Positions 1 to 6,120 are shown, counted from the first letter of the stretch. The stretch: 10,592 nucleotides of DNA from Nanobdellota archaeon (GCA_018812465.1 JAHJCS010000224.1:1-10592), one strand, 5' to 3'. Notes: a model not told the origin generated them from the sequence alone. Made by a program: numbers and translations.

Positions 1-2
1 AT

Positions 3-62
3 GCTCCTATGATGCTTCCTTTTCCAACTCAAGAATCAGTTGAACCTAAGCTCAGAGATTAA
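3..62 (+). CDS. C-terminal end of upstream gene (partial)
   Basis: An open frame enters from the left edge and ends at TAA 60-62; the visible residues are APMMLPFPTQESVEPKLRD. The stop is only 2 nt before the ATG of the next gene, which suggests one operon. The frame is short enough to be open by chance, so this rests mainly on the close spacing and a protein-like composition. No family can be assigned from 19 residues. Confidence 0.4.
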   Translation, partial: APMMLPFPTQESVEPKLRD

Positions 63-64
63 TC

Positions 65-1090
65 ATGGACAGAAGAAGATTCATCAAGACAGGAGCAGCA
101 ACAACTGCTGCTTTATTGGTTGGCCCAGATTCATCTATACACCCAGCTCAGGCAGGCCTTAAAGAGCAGCTCCAGGTGCTCGGAGAGAGGATAATCAGTG
201 GAGAGCTTATGGCAAGGTTCCAAAGCCTTCCAGAACAGACCCAGAAAGACCTGATAAAACATCTCAATGAGTTCACATTCATATCAACAGGCATAGGCAA
301 TGAAGCATTAAGGATAATATCATCCTACCGGGTGCTGGAAAAGATTGATGAATCTCTTCCAAAAGGAACTTATTCCTATAATACCTACAGCAATAGCATG
401 GTCTATAATCCACCTTCTTCTTTATTGGAGGCAAAGCAATTCCTTGGAGGAGAGCCTTTCATCATGATGAAGGCTCATGAATACATCCATCACATCCAGG
501 ATATCTCCTCTTCATGGGATCCTTTTGAGAGCTTCTTCAGGAACTTTGTGCCTGATCAGAACTATGCAGGGCCGATCAATGTTGAGTTCACAAAAGAGAA
601 CGCAGCACTATTCGCTGAGAATATGTTAGGCGAATATGAGATGCCTTATGATGAAGCAAGACAGCGTTTTACCCTGATGTGGAACCAGTATGATGCTGGC
701 AAGAAAGAGAGAAACACAATAAGAGAGATCCAGGCATACACATCTTTTCTGCCATACACAACCTGGCAGAGCCTCATGCAGAGGATGACTGAAAAAGATA
801 CTCAGCTCGCAAGATGGGTAAAAAGTCTTCCTTCTGAACAGCTTGACCTGGCTTTCAAATCAACAATAACCCTTCTTGGCATGCTTGGTCCTGATGAAAC
901 AGCTACATTCGTAGGAGCTCATGGAGACAGCATTGAGAATTATGTAAAAGCAGTATCTATGGTAGGCACTCCTGAGAATCTCAGGCTCGCATACCAGGAA
1001 GGCATGGAAAGGCAGAAATCTGTTCTCAAGGATATACACAGCATCATGCTTGAGTCAGCAAAGATGATAGATATTTATTATGAGAGATGA
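65..1090 (+). CDS. Tat-exported HExxH metalloprotease-like protein
   Basis: A 341-residue protein. The N-terminus is a twin-arginine signal: DRRRFIK at 2-8, then a short hydrophobic stretch to about residue 19 and an Ala-rich possible cleavage region near 28-30. This predicts export of a folded, perhaps metal-loaded, protein. Residues 138-142 are HEYIH, the HExxH zinc signature (two His ligands, catalytic Glu139), followed by HIQD. A third ligand could be Glu221 in EIQAY, or a Glu in the helix 178-191; this is inference. I do not recognise the rest, and no complete peptidase family signature is visible. The ATG lies 2 nt after the preceding stop and has no clear Shine-Dalgarno sequence. The role could be an extracytoplasmic metallopeptidase or a non-peptidase metal enzyme. 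The Tat and HExxH features are seen directly; the activity is inferred. Confidence 0.75.
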   Translation: MDRRRFIKTGAATTAALLVGPDSSIHPAQAGLKEQLQVLGERIISGELMARFQSLPEQTQKDLIKHLNEFTFISTGIGNEALRIISSYRVLEKIDESLPKGTYSYNTYSNSMVYNPPSSLLEAKQFLGGEPFIMMKAHEYIHHIQDISSSWDPFESFFRNFVPDQNYAGPINVEFTKENAALFAENMLGEYEMPYDEARQRFTLMWNQYDAGKKERNTIREIQAYTSFLPYTTWQSLMQRMTEKDTQLARWVKSLPSEQLDLAFKSTITLLGMLGPDETATFVGAHGDSIENYVKAVSMVGTPENLRLAYQEGMERQKSVLKDIHSIMLESAKMIDIYYER

Positions 1091-1109
1091 TCTTGGCATT
1101 GAGAATTAA

Positions 1110-1128
1110 TACTTTCTTTATATCTTTA
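1110..1128 (+). terminator. T-rich tract after the Tat protein gene
   Basis: TACTTTCTTTATATCTTT lies about 20 nt after the stop at 1090, in the gap between two convergent genes. Archaeal RNA polymerase terminates at U-rich tracts without needing a hairpin, so this is a plausible stop site. No strong stem is seen. Confidence 0.3.
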
Positions 1129-1138
1129 AGAGATCATG

Positions 1139-2131
1139 TCACATCTTATCAATCTTAGGATACACTCCTGTATCCATCAGCACTCTTTCTGTCTTTGTCG
1201 CTGTTCCTTTGAACTTCTTCTTTATGTCCCTTGCATCAAGCCTTGCATAAGCAAGAGCGACAAGCTCATCTTTCAGTGTCATGATGGCAACCATCTTTCC
1301 TTCTTTTATCTCAGCATTGAGCTTCACTATTCCAGGTATCTTGAGCTGGGCTCCGTGACATACTGAATCAACAGTAGTATCCATCACCCATATCTTAGGC
1401 ATGTGTGCTACAGCATTCTCTATTGGCTGGACAATCTTCCTCAGCATTGTCTCATCTTTCTTGTTTTTCCATATCCATACTGCGTCGCTCAGTTCCTGGA
1501 GTGTGACAAGAGAAGATTCATTCATAGGCCCAGCTTTTGTCCTTCTCAGCTCAACCATATGCGCTCCTGTTCCGAGCTTTCTTCCTATATCATGCAGAAG
1601 CTTTCTTATGTATGTTCCTGCCTGTGTGCCTGTCCTGAAAAGCACTTCTCTGCCATTTACCTCAAGGATCTCAAAATAGTATATTGTTCTTGTCCTTTCC
1701 TGCCTTTTGACAGCAGACCTTATCGGAGGAAGCTGCCTGATGTCTCCCACAAAGCTTGCGCACACTTTTCTCAGTGCTGCTTCATCAACATCTTTGTGAA
1801 GGTGCATTATTCCTACATACTCTTTTCCTGCAATCAAAAGCGCCTGCACAACTTTTGTTGCCTTGGATATTGTGACAGGCAGGACTCCAGTCACTCCTGG
1901 ATCAAGTGTTCCAGAATGGCCTGATTTATTGATCTGCATTATCTGCTGGACATAAGCGCTTACCTGGTGAGAAGTAGGGCCTTTTGGCTTGTCTATATTG
2001 ACTATCCCGAATTCCAGATGCTGTTTTATAGGCCTTTTAGTAGGATCACAGCCGAACTTAGGGCTTGTCTCTGATTCTTTCTTTACAAGAATCTGTCTTT
2101 TTATAGTTTCAAACGGCAGGACTTCATTCAT
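1139..2131 (-). CDS. cbf5: rRNA pseudouridine synthase Cbf5 (TruB family)
   Basis: A 330-residue, full-length archaeal Cbf5, the catalytic subunit of the H/ACA ribonucleoprotein. It isomerises uridine to pseudouridine in rRNA at sites chosen by guide RNAs, together with L7Ae, Nop10 and Gar1. The TruB/Cbf5 core is clear: FGIVNIDKPKGPTSHQV at 41-57, then GHSGTLDPGVTG at 71-82, where Asp77 is the expected catalytic aspartate. The second conserved block is GTYIRKLLHDIG at 172-183. Residues from about 246 to 330 form the C-terminal PUA domain that binds the ACA end of the guide RNA. The ATG lies about 26 nt from the centre of a TATA box, so the message is probably leaderless. It is divergent from the adenylate-kinase-like gene. 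Identification is secure. Confidence 0.97.
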   Translation of the reverse strand: MNEVLPFETIKRQILVKKESETSPKFGCDPTKRPIKQHLEFGIVNIDKPKGPTSHQVSAYVQQIMQINKSGHSGTLDPGVTGVLPVTISKATKVVQALLIAGKEYVGIMHLHKDVDEAALRKVCASFVGDIRQLPPIRSAVKRQERTRTIYYFEILEVNGREVLFRTGTQAGTYIRKLLHDIGRKLGTGAHMVELRRTKAGPMNESSLVTLQELSDAVWIWKNKKDETMLRKIVQPIENAVAHMPKIWVMDTTVDSVCHGAQLKIPGIVKLNAEIKEGKMVAIMTLKDELVALAYARLDARDIKKKFKGTATKTERVLMDTGVYPKIDKM

Positions 2132-2149
2132 TTTATCCTCATAGGTCCA

Positions 2150-2166
2150 TATAAATTTATAAAGTT
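2150..2166. promoter_or_regulatory. Near-symmetrical TATA box between divergent genes
   Basis: The sequence TATAAATTTATAAAG is close to a palindrome and reads as an archaeal TATA box on both strands. On the minus strand it lies about 26 nt from the cbf5 ATG (2131), which predicts a leaderless message. On the plus strand it predicts a start near 2185-2188, just upstream of the kinase gene. One core element may serve both genes. Confidence 0.6.
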
Positions 2167-2205
2167 TACTAAACCCTTATTAATAGGGTGGGGGTTGCAG
2201 ATTTC

Positions 2206-2793
2206 ATGAAAAAAGCTATATTATTGGTCGGTCCTACAAGCTCTGGAAAGAGCCCTCTTGGCGATACGCTCCAAGAACTGGGGTACCTGGGCCAGGACTG
2301 TGTGCACTTTGATTTTGGTGAAGAGCTTAGGAGAGTTGCCTCTGGCAAGAATGTTCACTTTGATATTGATGAGTCAGTACAGGTTGCAGAGATCCTTGAT
2401 GCATGCAGGCTTCTTGATCAGCCGGATTACTGGATAGCAGAGAGGATATTACGTTCTTATCAGAATGATCCCAGGCTTATGGTGCTGAATGGATTTCCAA
2501 GGGATGTTCCTCAGGCAGAGATGATGGATACTCTGGTGAGCATCAACAAGCTGATAATCCTTGATGCGCCTCTTGAAGTCCTGCTTGAGAGGATAAGACT
2601 GAATACTGGAGGAGACAGGACAGGAAGGGATGATGATTCTCACGAGAAAGTGCAGCTTAAGCTTAAGACATACCAGGACAGGACAACTCCTATTGTCAGG
2701 CATTATTTTGTGAAAGGGATAGAACCATTTTATATTCCTGTAGAAGCAGACACTACTCCTGAGATGATGTACTCAATGTTGCATAATAATTAA
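2206..2793 (+). CDS. Adenylate kinase-like nucleoside monophosphate kinase
   Basis: A 195-residue P-loop kinase of the adenylate kinase family, expected to transfer phosphate from ATP to a nucleoside monophosphate. The P-loop GPTSSGKS is at 9-16. NGFPRD at 95-100 is the NMP-binding GFPR motif. RLNTGGDRTGRDDD at 131-144, followed by Y...T.PIV, is the arginine-rich LID/R-DD segment. The LID is short and has no zinc-binding cysteines. The P-loop reads PTSSGKS rather than the usual PPGAGKGT, so substrate specificity is uncertain. I chose ATG 2206 because it places strand 1 right at the N-terminus, as in the family. An in-frame GTG at 2188 would add 6 residues and lies near the predicted transcription start, so a leaderless GTG start is the main alternative. 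The gene ends 4 nt before the convergent rpl31e stop. Confidence 0.85.
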   Translation: MKKAILLVGPTSSGKSPLGDTLQELGYLGQDCVHFDFGEELRRVASGKNVHFDIDESVQVAEILDACRLLDQPDYWIAERILRSYQNDPRLMVLNGFPRDVPQAEMMDTLVSINKLIILDAPLEVLLERIRLNTGGDRTGRDDDSHEKVQLKLKTYQDRTTPIVRHYFVKGIEPFYIPVEADTTPEMMYSMLHNN

Positions 2794-2806
2794 AGAATTA
2801 TTCTTT
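2792..2806. terminator. Palindrome spanning two convergent stop codons
   Basis: AAAGAAT-T-ATTCTTT is a perfect 7+7 inverted repeat with a single central base. It covers the end of the kinase stop (2791-2793) and the whole rpl31e stop (2800-2798), and reads into T-rich sequence on the plus strand. It could end transcription from both sides. The loop is too small for a stable RNA hairpin, so T-tract termination is more likely than stem-dependent termination. Confidence 0.35.
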
Positions 2807-3301
2807 CTTAGCAGCTGGCTTTGGTTTGTTCTCAGATTTTGGCTTGTCTGTCTTCTCTTCTTTCTTTACTGGTTTTGCTTCTGGCTTTTTTGCCTCTTTC
2901 TTAGGCTCTGGCTTGTCATCTTTTGTCTTCTCAGTCACTTCTGCCTCAACTTCTTCTTTTTTGCTTCCGCCAATAGCTTTCTGAAGCTTTCCTGCAATGC
3001 CCTTAGGCTCCTCTACTTTTTCTGCTTTCTTCTTAACAACATACTTATAGCCGAAAAGCTCTGCCTTTACCATTCCATCATCTTCTTTTATGACTGTGAT
3101 CTTGACTTTTTGAGGAGGATTCTTCATTCCATTCTTCCACAGCTCCTTGTTCAGCTGCTCACCTATCCTGATATCATCTGACTTCATATGCCTTTTCAGG
3201 AAAGCCTTGAGTCCTGCGACTGCTTTTTTTGCCCTCTTGTAAATAGGGACTTTCAGCAGTTCTCTCCTCAATGGGACTATGTAAGTTCTTTCGATTGCCA
3301 T
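2798..3301 (-). CDS. rpl31e: Ribosomal protein L31e with long charged tail
   Basis: A large-subunit protein found only in archaeal and eukaryotic ribosomes, located near the peptide exit tunnel. Residues 1 to about 90 match L31e: ERTYIVPLRRELLKVP near the start, then KRAKKAVAGLKAFLKRHMK and the IRIGEQLNKELWKNGMKNPP segment. L31e is usually 80-100 residues. This one has 167, because of a roughly 75-residue low-complexity tail of Lys, Glu, Pro and Ala. The tail is probably disordered and exposed at the ribosome surface. It is the last gene of the operon, 1 nt after the rpl39e stop. The eIF6 gene that often follows L31e in archaea is absent; the convergent kinase gene lies there instead. Confidence 0.93.
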   Translation of the reverse strand: MAIERTYIVPLRRELLKVPIYKRAKKAVAGLKAFLKRHMKSDDIRIGEQLNKELWKNGMKNPPQKVKITVIKEDDGMVKAELFGYKYVVKKKAEKVEEPKGIAGKLQKAIGGSKKEEVEAEVTEKTKDDKPEPKKEAKKPEAKPVKKEEKTDKPKSENKPKPAAKKE

Positions 3302-3302
3302 T

Positions 3303-3476
3303 TTAAGCCTGTATCTTAGTCCTTCTCCAGGATCTCTTCACTTCTGTATGCCTGCCTGGATGCACTTTTCTTCCAGGTCCGTAAATCTTAGGCACTGTCC
3401 AGAAAGGAGCCCATCTGGTCTGCCTTCCTTTCTTGATAAGCCTTTTCTTCCTGCTTGGATGTTTGTATCTTGCCAT
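3303..3476 (-). CDS. rpl39e: Ribosomal protein L39e
   Basis: A 57-residue, very basic protein between pdcd5 and rpl31e. It starts MARYKHPSRKKRLIKKGRQT, has a central WAPFWTVPK (the family's VP.W region) and ends with VKRSWRRTKIQA, matching the C-terminal NWRR.KL. pattern of L39e. L39e lines the exit tunnel of archaeal and eukaryotic ribosomes. Its usual size is about 50 residues; the few extra residues are around GPGRKVHPGRHT. Gaps to the flanking genes are 1 nt on both sides (TAAAATGG at each junction), so translation is probably coupled. The order rps19e-pdcd5-rpl39e-rpl31e is a known archaeal arrangement, which supports the call. Confidence 0.95.
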   Translation of the reverse strand: MARYKHPSRKKRLIKKGRQTRWAPFWTVPKIYGPGRKVHPGRHTEVKRSWRRTKIQA

Positions 3477-3477
3477 T

Positions 3478-3810
3478 TTATTTTCTCACGATCTTGATAT
3501 CTTTCTTTCCCTGGCTCATCATTGCCAGAATCCTCTTGAACTGCTGGTCATCTATTGTGCTCATCCTGCCAGACTGGATAATCTGAGCGAGCACAAGCAG
3601 GACCTGCGTTGCTTTTTCAGGATCAGCTGCCTTGATATTGCCGTATCTCTGCAAGGCCTCTTTTGTCAGCCTTGTCTTGATGGCATTCTCAAGCTGCTCG
3701 ACCTGCTGGTTCATCTGAGACTGCTCTTGTGCCTGCGCACTCATCTGGTCTTGATATTGCTTCTGGAGCTGTTCGAGTTTCTTTCTCTTCAAGTCCTCAA
3801 TATCATCCAT
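3478..3810 (-). CDS. PDCD5/TFAR19-family DNA-binding protein
   Basis: A 110-residue protein of the PDCD5 family, a small helical nucleic-acid-binding protein conserved in archaea and eukaryotes. The N-terminus MDDIEDLKRKKLEQLQKQYQ is a long charged, Gln-rich helix. The core follows with AIKTRLTKEALQRYGNIKAADPEKA and LAQIIQSGRMSTIDDQQFKRIL, which are the family's diagnostic blocks. The basic end GKKDIKIVRK resembles the DNA-contacting tail. The eukaryotic homologue is linked to apoptosis and chaperonin function; the archaeal role is uncertain, although its place in a ribosomal operon hints at translation or chaperonin work. Its first 8 nt overlap the end of rps19e. Confidence 0.92.
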   Translation of the reverse strand: MDDIEDLKRKKLEQLQKQYQDQMSAQAQEQSQMNQQVEQLENAIKTRLTKEALQRYGNIKAADPEKATQVLLVLAQIIQSGRMSTIDDQQFKRILAMMSQGKKDIKIVRK

Positions 3811-4393
3811 TTTTCTCTGCAGGTTTCTCAGACACCTGGACTTTCTCAGGTCTGTCCTGTTTTACTTCTTTTTTCTGTGATATATCCTGATTAGGAACTG
3901 ATTCTGGCTTCTCCTGAGGTCTTGCTGTCTCAACTTTTGCCTTTTTCTCTGATTCTCTCTTTGAGTATATCTTCTTTGCTTCTTTCATTGCTTCTATTAT
4001 CATCTTCTTTCCAGCAGGAGTAATCACTTTTCCTTTATGCACAGTCTTGTCCTGATGCTTCACAAGGCCTGATTTCTCTAGCTGCTGAAGAATTTTTCTT
4101 AGGATATTGCCTGAACCTTTGTAGAATCTTTCTGGTTTATGGCCTCTGTTCTTCTTGCCGCCATACTTTGTCCTGAGCTTTGAGACCCCTATTGGGCCAA
4201 GCTTGTCAACAGACTTAAGCACAGCTGCTGCTCTGACATACCACCAGTCCTCTCTCATAGGAGGCCTTTCTTTGTGCATGCCTGTCTTTACATATACAGC
4301 CCACTCAGGAGCTGTTATAGTCTTGATTTTCTTGAGCTCACTAGTAATAGCTTCTATAATATCATTGATTGGTGCGTCTCTTAATATTGCCAC
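3803..4393 (-). CDS. rps19e: Ribosomal protein S19e with C-terminal extension
   Basis: A small-subunit protein needed for late 18S/16S-side maturation in eukaryotes and archaea. The winged-helix core is clear: PEWAVYVKTGMHKERPP near 29-45, WWYVRAAAVLKSV, GPIGVSKLRTKYGGKKNRG, and GSGNILRKILQQLEKSGLV near 93-111. The family is about 150 residues; this one has 196, with a Lys/Glu/Pro-rich tail from about 150. The start codon is GTG (4393-4391), supported by AAGGTGAT at 4404-4397, a near-exact match to the archaeal anti-Shine-Dalgarno complement. It is the first gene of the ribosomal operon. Sequence upstream of the start can form two hairpins. Confidence 0.95.
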   Translation of the reverse strand: MAILRDAPINDIIEAITSELKKIKTITAPEWAVYVKTGMHKERPPMREDWWYVRAAAVLKSVDKLGPIGVSKLRTKYGGKKNRGHKPERFYKGSGNILRKILQQLEKSGLVKHQDKTVHKGKVITPAGKKMIIEAMKEAKKIYSKRESEKKAKVETARPQEKPESVPNQDISQKKEVKQDRPEKVQVSEKPAEKNG

Positions 4394-4396
4394 TTT

Positions 4397-4442
4397 ATCA
4401 CCTTATATGCCCTTGCGGGCGACATTGGACATATACATGCCC
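4397..4442 (-). promoter_or_regulatory. rps19e leader: two hairpins and Shine-Dalgarno
   Basis: On the minus strand the leader contains GGGCAT-GTAT-ATGTCC (4442-4427, 6 bp with one G-U). Next comes GCCC-GCAA-GGGC (4420-4409, 4 bp closed by a GNRA tetraloop), then AAGGTGAT (4404-4397) and the GTG start. TATAT 4435-4431 can instead pair with ATATA 4408-4404 to enclose the GNRA hairpin, which would disrupt the first hairpin and reach the edge of the ribosome binding site. Such alternatives would suit autoregulation of a ribosomal operon, but that is inference. Confidence 0.45.
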
Positions 4443-4474
4443 AGATTGATATATAACAATGGGATAAGAGGTGG

Positions 4475-4482
4475 TTTATAAA
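4475..4482 (-). promoter_or_regulatory. TATA box of the ribosomal operon
   Basis: TTTATAAA, with GAAACC immediately upstream on the minus strand as a plausible BRE. It predicts transcription from about 4452, giving a leader of about 60 nt before rps19e. The box is itself palindromic and could also fire on the plus strand near 4505, just before the fold-back element at 4512. Confidence 0.55.
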
Positions 4483-4511
4483 GGTTTCTGTGTACTTTAG
4501 TATACCATTTA

Positions 4512-4640
4512 GGCAGCAACAACAGTGGATTCGTACACGGTCAAATCTCACTGCGTTCGATTTGCCCTGTTCGTAAAGGAAAAATCAGAACTGCGTAACT
4601 GATTTTACCTCTGCACTCAGTACTCATCCTTGTTGCTGCC
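4512..4640. repeat. Fold-back element 1 with two CTGCG-loop hairpins
   Basis: The ends are perfect 11-bp inverted repeats: GGCAGCAACAA (4512-4522) and TTGTTGCTGCC (4630-4640). The stem continues with GGAT/ATCC (4527-4530, 4626-4629) and GTAC/GTAC (4533-4536, 4620-4623) around a TC/TC internal loop. Inside are two hairpins. Hairpin A is CAAATC/GATTTG (4542-4547, 4559-4564). Hairpin B is AAAATCAG/CTGATTTT (4581-4588, 4599-4606). Both have CTGCG in the loop and both are preceded by TTCGTA..GG, so the two arms look like tandem copies of one unit. It could be a non-autonomous mobile element of the MITE/REP kind or a structured RNA. No coding frame fits. Confidence 0.6.
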
Positions 4641-4668
4641 GACTGAACAATGTTTTCATAGATAGGGT

Positions 4669-4767
4669 GGTGATGATGGCGCTGACGAGCCGGGGGTCGC
4701 CCCCTGCGGGGTGGCGAGTAAGCTGAAAATCTGTGATTTTCAGCTGTCAGCAGCCATTATCATCACC
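4669..4767. repeat. Fold-back element 2, three-way-junction shape
   Basis: The closing stem is GGTGATGA (4669-4676) with TCATCACC (4760-4767), then TGGC/GCCA (4677-4680, 4753-4756) and GCTGAC/GTCAGC (4681-4686, 4746-4751). That is 18 bp with a TTA bulge and a single A bulge. Inside are two arms. TCGCC-CCC-TGCG-GGG-T-GGCGA (4697-4717) is GC-rich with a CTGCG apex. AGCTGAAAATC-TGT-GATTTTCAGCT (4721-4745) is 11 perfect pairs. GGGGG 4692-4696 can compete for CCCCC 4700-4704. The layout parallels element 1, 28 nt away. This is either a small mobile repeat or a structured RNA. Confidence 0.6.
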
Positions 4768-4823
4768 GTCAAAGGCATAAAATACTCTCAGTCTATTGAA
4801 TCTAATAATTATTTCTTGCATAA

Positions 4824-4834
4824 CCTTTATATAG
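4824..4834 (+). promoter_or_regulatory. TATA box of the membrane operon
   Basis: CCTTTATATAG, preceded by CATAA. The box centre is 26-27 bp from ATG 4856, predicting a leaderless message at that codon and favouring it over the in-frame ATG at 4844. A second AT-rich run (4835-4845) is a weaker alternative. Confidence 0.55.
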
Positions 4835-4855
4835 TATTTATATATGCTTTATGTC

Positions 4856-5128
4856 ATGATACCTCTATTGCAGCAGATGGCTCCTGAGACAGGAGCAGCA
4901 CTTGGTTTCGGAATGATCCTTGCCATATTCCTCATAATCATAATTGCAGTTGTTTTCTTTGTCTTTCTTTTCATATTCTGGGTCTGGATGATAATAGACT
5001 GCGTCAAGAGGAAGATGGATGACACTGAGAAAGTTGTATGGGTCCTATTGATGGTCTTTCTTGGAGCGCTTGCTTCAATAATCTATTACTTTGTTGTCTA
5101 CAGGGAAGCAAAGAAAAGGAAATCCTGA
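4856..5128 (+). CDS. Small two-helix membrane protein, PLDc_N-like
   Basis: A 90-residue protein with two hydrophobic helices, about 19-48 and 61-83. Between and after them are IFWVWMIIDCVKRK (near 43-53) and VVWVLLMVFLGALASIIYYFVVYR (near 60-83, quoted in part from the family-like block). This W.WMIIDC...K..WVLL..FLG..G/ASIIYYF.VYR pattern is that of the PLDc_N family, a module found alone in many small archaeal and bacterial membrane proteins and at the N-terminus of cardiolipin synthases. The free-standing form has no known activity. The start at 4856 is chosen from the TATA spacing; ATG 4844 would add 4 residues. The DUF1385 gene begins 4 nt after the stop, so the two are co-transcribed. 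A truncated paralogue lies at 10333. Confidence 0.8.
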   Translation: MIPLLQQMAPETGAALGFGMILAIFLIIIIAVVFFVFLFIFWVWMIIDCVKRKMDDTEKVVWVLLMVFLGALASIIYYFVVYREAKKRKS

Positions 5129-5132
5129 TATC

Positions 5133-6017
5133 ATGGCAAAAGAAAAGATATTCTCAGCAGGAGGACAGGCTGTCATTGAAGGAGTCCTCATGCGTTCAAT
5201 GCATAACCTTGCTGTTGCAGTCAGGAAGCCCAATGGAAAGATATCTATCAAGAAAGAGAAGATAGTCTCCATAGCAGACAGGGTTAGTATCTTAAGGTGG
5301 CCTTTCATACGTGGAGTCTTTAATCTTTTCCAGATGCTTATCATAGGATTCAAGGCTCTGATACATTCTGCAAATGAGTCAATGGATAAGGTAGAAGAGG
5401 AGCTTACCTTCATGGAGATTGTGTTCAGCATTGTTCTTGCGATAGGATTTGCCATAATCCTGTTCAAGGCGCTTCCATTCCTGGTGGCTGTGCTTTTTGA
5501 GCGGACATTCTCTTTTGTCAAGGAGAATTATATCATATTCAATATCATTGATGGGGTCACAAAGATAACATTCTTTATACTGTATATATTCATAATCTCA
5601 TTGATGAGGGATGTCAAGAGGATATTTGAGTACCATGGAGCAGAGCATAAGACAGTCAACTGCTATGAGGCAGGAGAGAGCCTTACTGTGAAGAATGTTA
5701 AGAAGTATTCTACACTGCATCCAAGATGCGGAACAAATTTTGTTCTGATTGTATTGATACTAAGCATACTTGTCTATACATTCATCCCTAAAAGCCTTGA
5801 ATTATGGGCAAGGTTCGGGCTGAGGATATTATTGCTGCCTGTGATCGCAGGAATATCCTATGAGATACTCAAGCTGTGCGGTAAGTACAGGGATAATATT
5901 CTTATGCATGCTGTTGCTCTGCCTGGACTTGCAGTGCAGATGATAACAACAAGAGAGCCTGACAACAAGCAGATTGAGGTTGCTATAGCTGCGCTTAATG
6001 GTGTGATACACAAATAA
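5133..6017 (+). CDS. DUF1385 (YqhQ-like) multi-pass membrane protein
   Basis: A 294-residue protein of the DUF1385 family, widespread in bacteria and archaea and without an established activity that I can state. All hallmark blocks are present: GGQAVIEGVLMR at 10-21, EYHGAEHKTVNCYE at 167-179, HPRCGTNF at 196-203, and ITTREPDNKQIEVAIAAL at 271-288. The conserved His, Glu and Cys residues look like a metal site, but that is inference. Hydrophobic segments lie near 94-120, 134-157, 203-219 and 228-246. I chose ATG 5133 because the GGQAVIEG block then begins at residue 10, as is usual. A longer TTG-initiated frame from 5091 would overlap the preceding gene. It follows the PLDc_N-like gene by 4 nt. 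Confidence 0.88.
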   Translation: MAKEKIFSAGGQAVIEGVLMRSMHNLAVAVRKPNGKISIKKEKIVSIADRVSILRWPFIRGVFNLFQMLIIGFKALIHSANESMDKVEEELTFMEIVFSIVLAIGFAIILFKALPFLVAVLFERTFSFVKENYIIFNIIDGVTKITFFILYIFIISLMRDVKRIFEYHGAEHKTVNCYEAGESLTVKNVKKYSTLHPRCGTNFVLIVLILSILVYTFIPKSLELWARFGLRILLLPVIAGISYEILKLCGKYRDNILMHAVALPGLAVQMITTREPDNKQIEVAIAALNGVIHK

Positions 6018-6046
6018 TATTATGTTCTCTCATTCTTAGCGCTTAG

Positions 6047-6120
6047 AATTATTTTTTATATTTTGGTGGTATTGAGATGTTGATGAACCTTGCTCAAACA
6101 CTTAATCAACATTGTTCATC
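6047..6120. terminator. T-rich tract and interleaved inverted repeats between convergent genes
   Basis: ATTATTTTTTATATTTT (6048-6064) follows the DUF1385 gene and is a good archaeal plus-strand termination tract. Next come two overlapping inverted repeats. ATGTTGAT (6077-6084) matches ATCAACAT (6105-6112). GATGAAC (6082-6088) matches GTTCATC (6114-6120). The second pair reaches the stop codon of the convergent gene (6118-6116). Only one of the two stems can form fully, unless they fold as a pseudoknot. Confidence 0.4.

Noticed and set aside
1401..1924. Long plus-strand frames across cbf5
   Set aside because: They lie opposite a secure Cbf5 gene and have Cys/Ser/Leu-rich composition typical of antisense frames.
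3433..3894. 153-codon plus-strand frame
   Set aside because: Antisense to the PDCD5 and S19e genes; its Leu/Cys-rich translation is a by-product of the Gln/Lys-rich sense proteins.
4669..4726. C/D-box RNA in element 2 (GTGATGA then CTGA)
   Set aside because: The boxes are embedded in a long closing stem and a hairpin and lack D'/C' boxes; the fold-back explanation accounts for all of the sequence.
4512..4767. CRISPR array or tRNA cluster
   Set aside because: There are only two hairpin units with unequal spacing and no constant repeat with unique spacers, and no tRNA T-loop or anticodon arm can be placed.
5075..5521. 148-codon minus-strand frame
   Set aside because: Antisense to the conserved DUF1385 gene, with no family features of its own.
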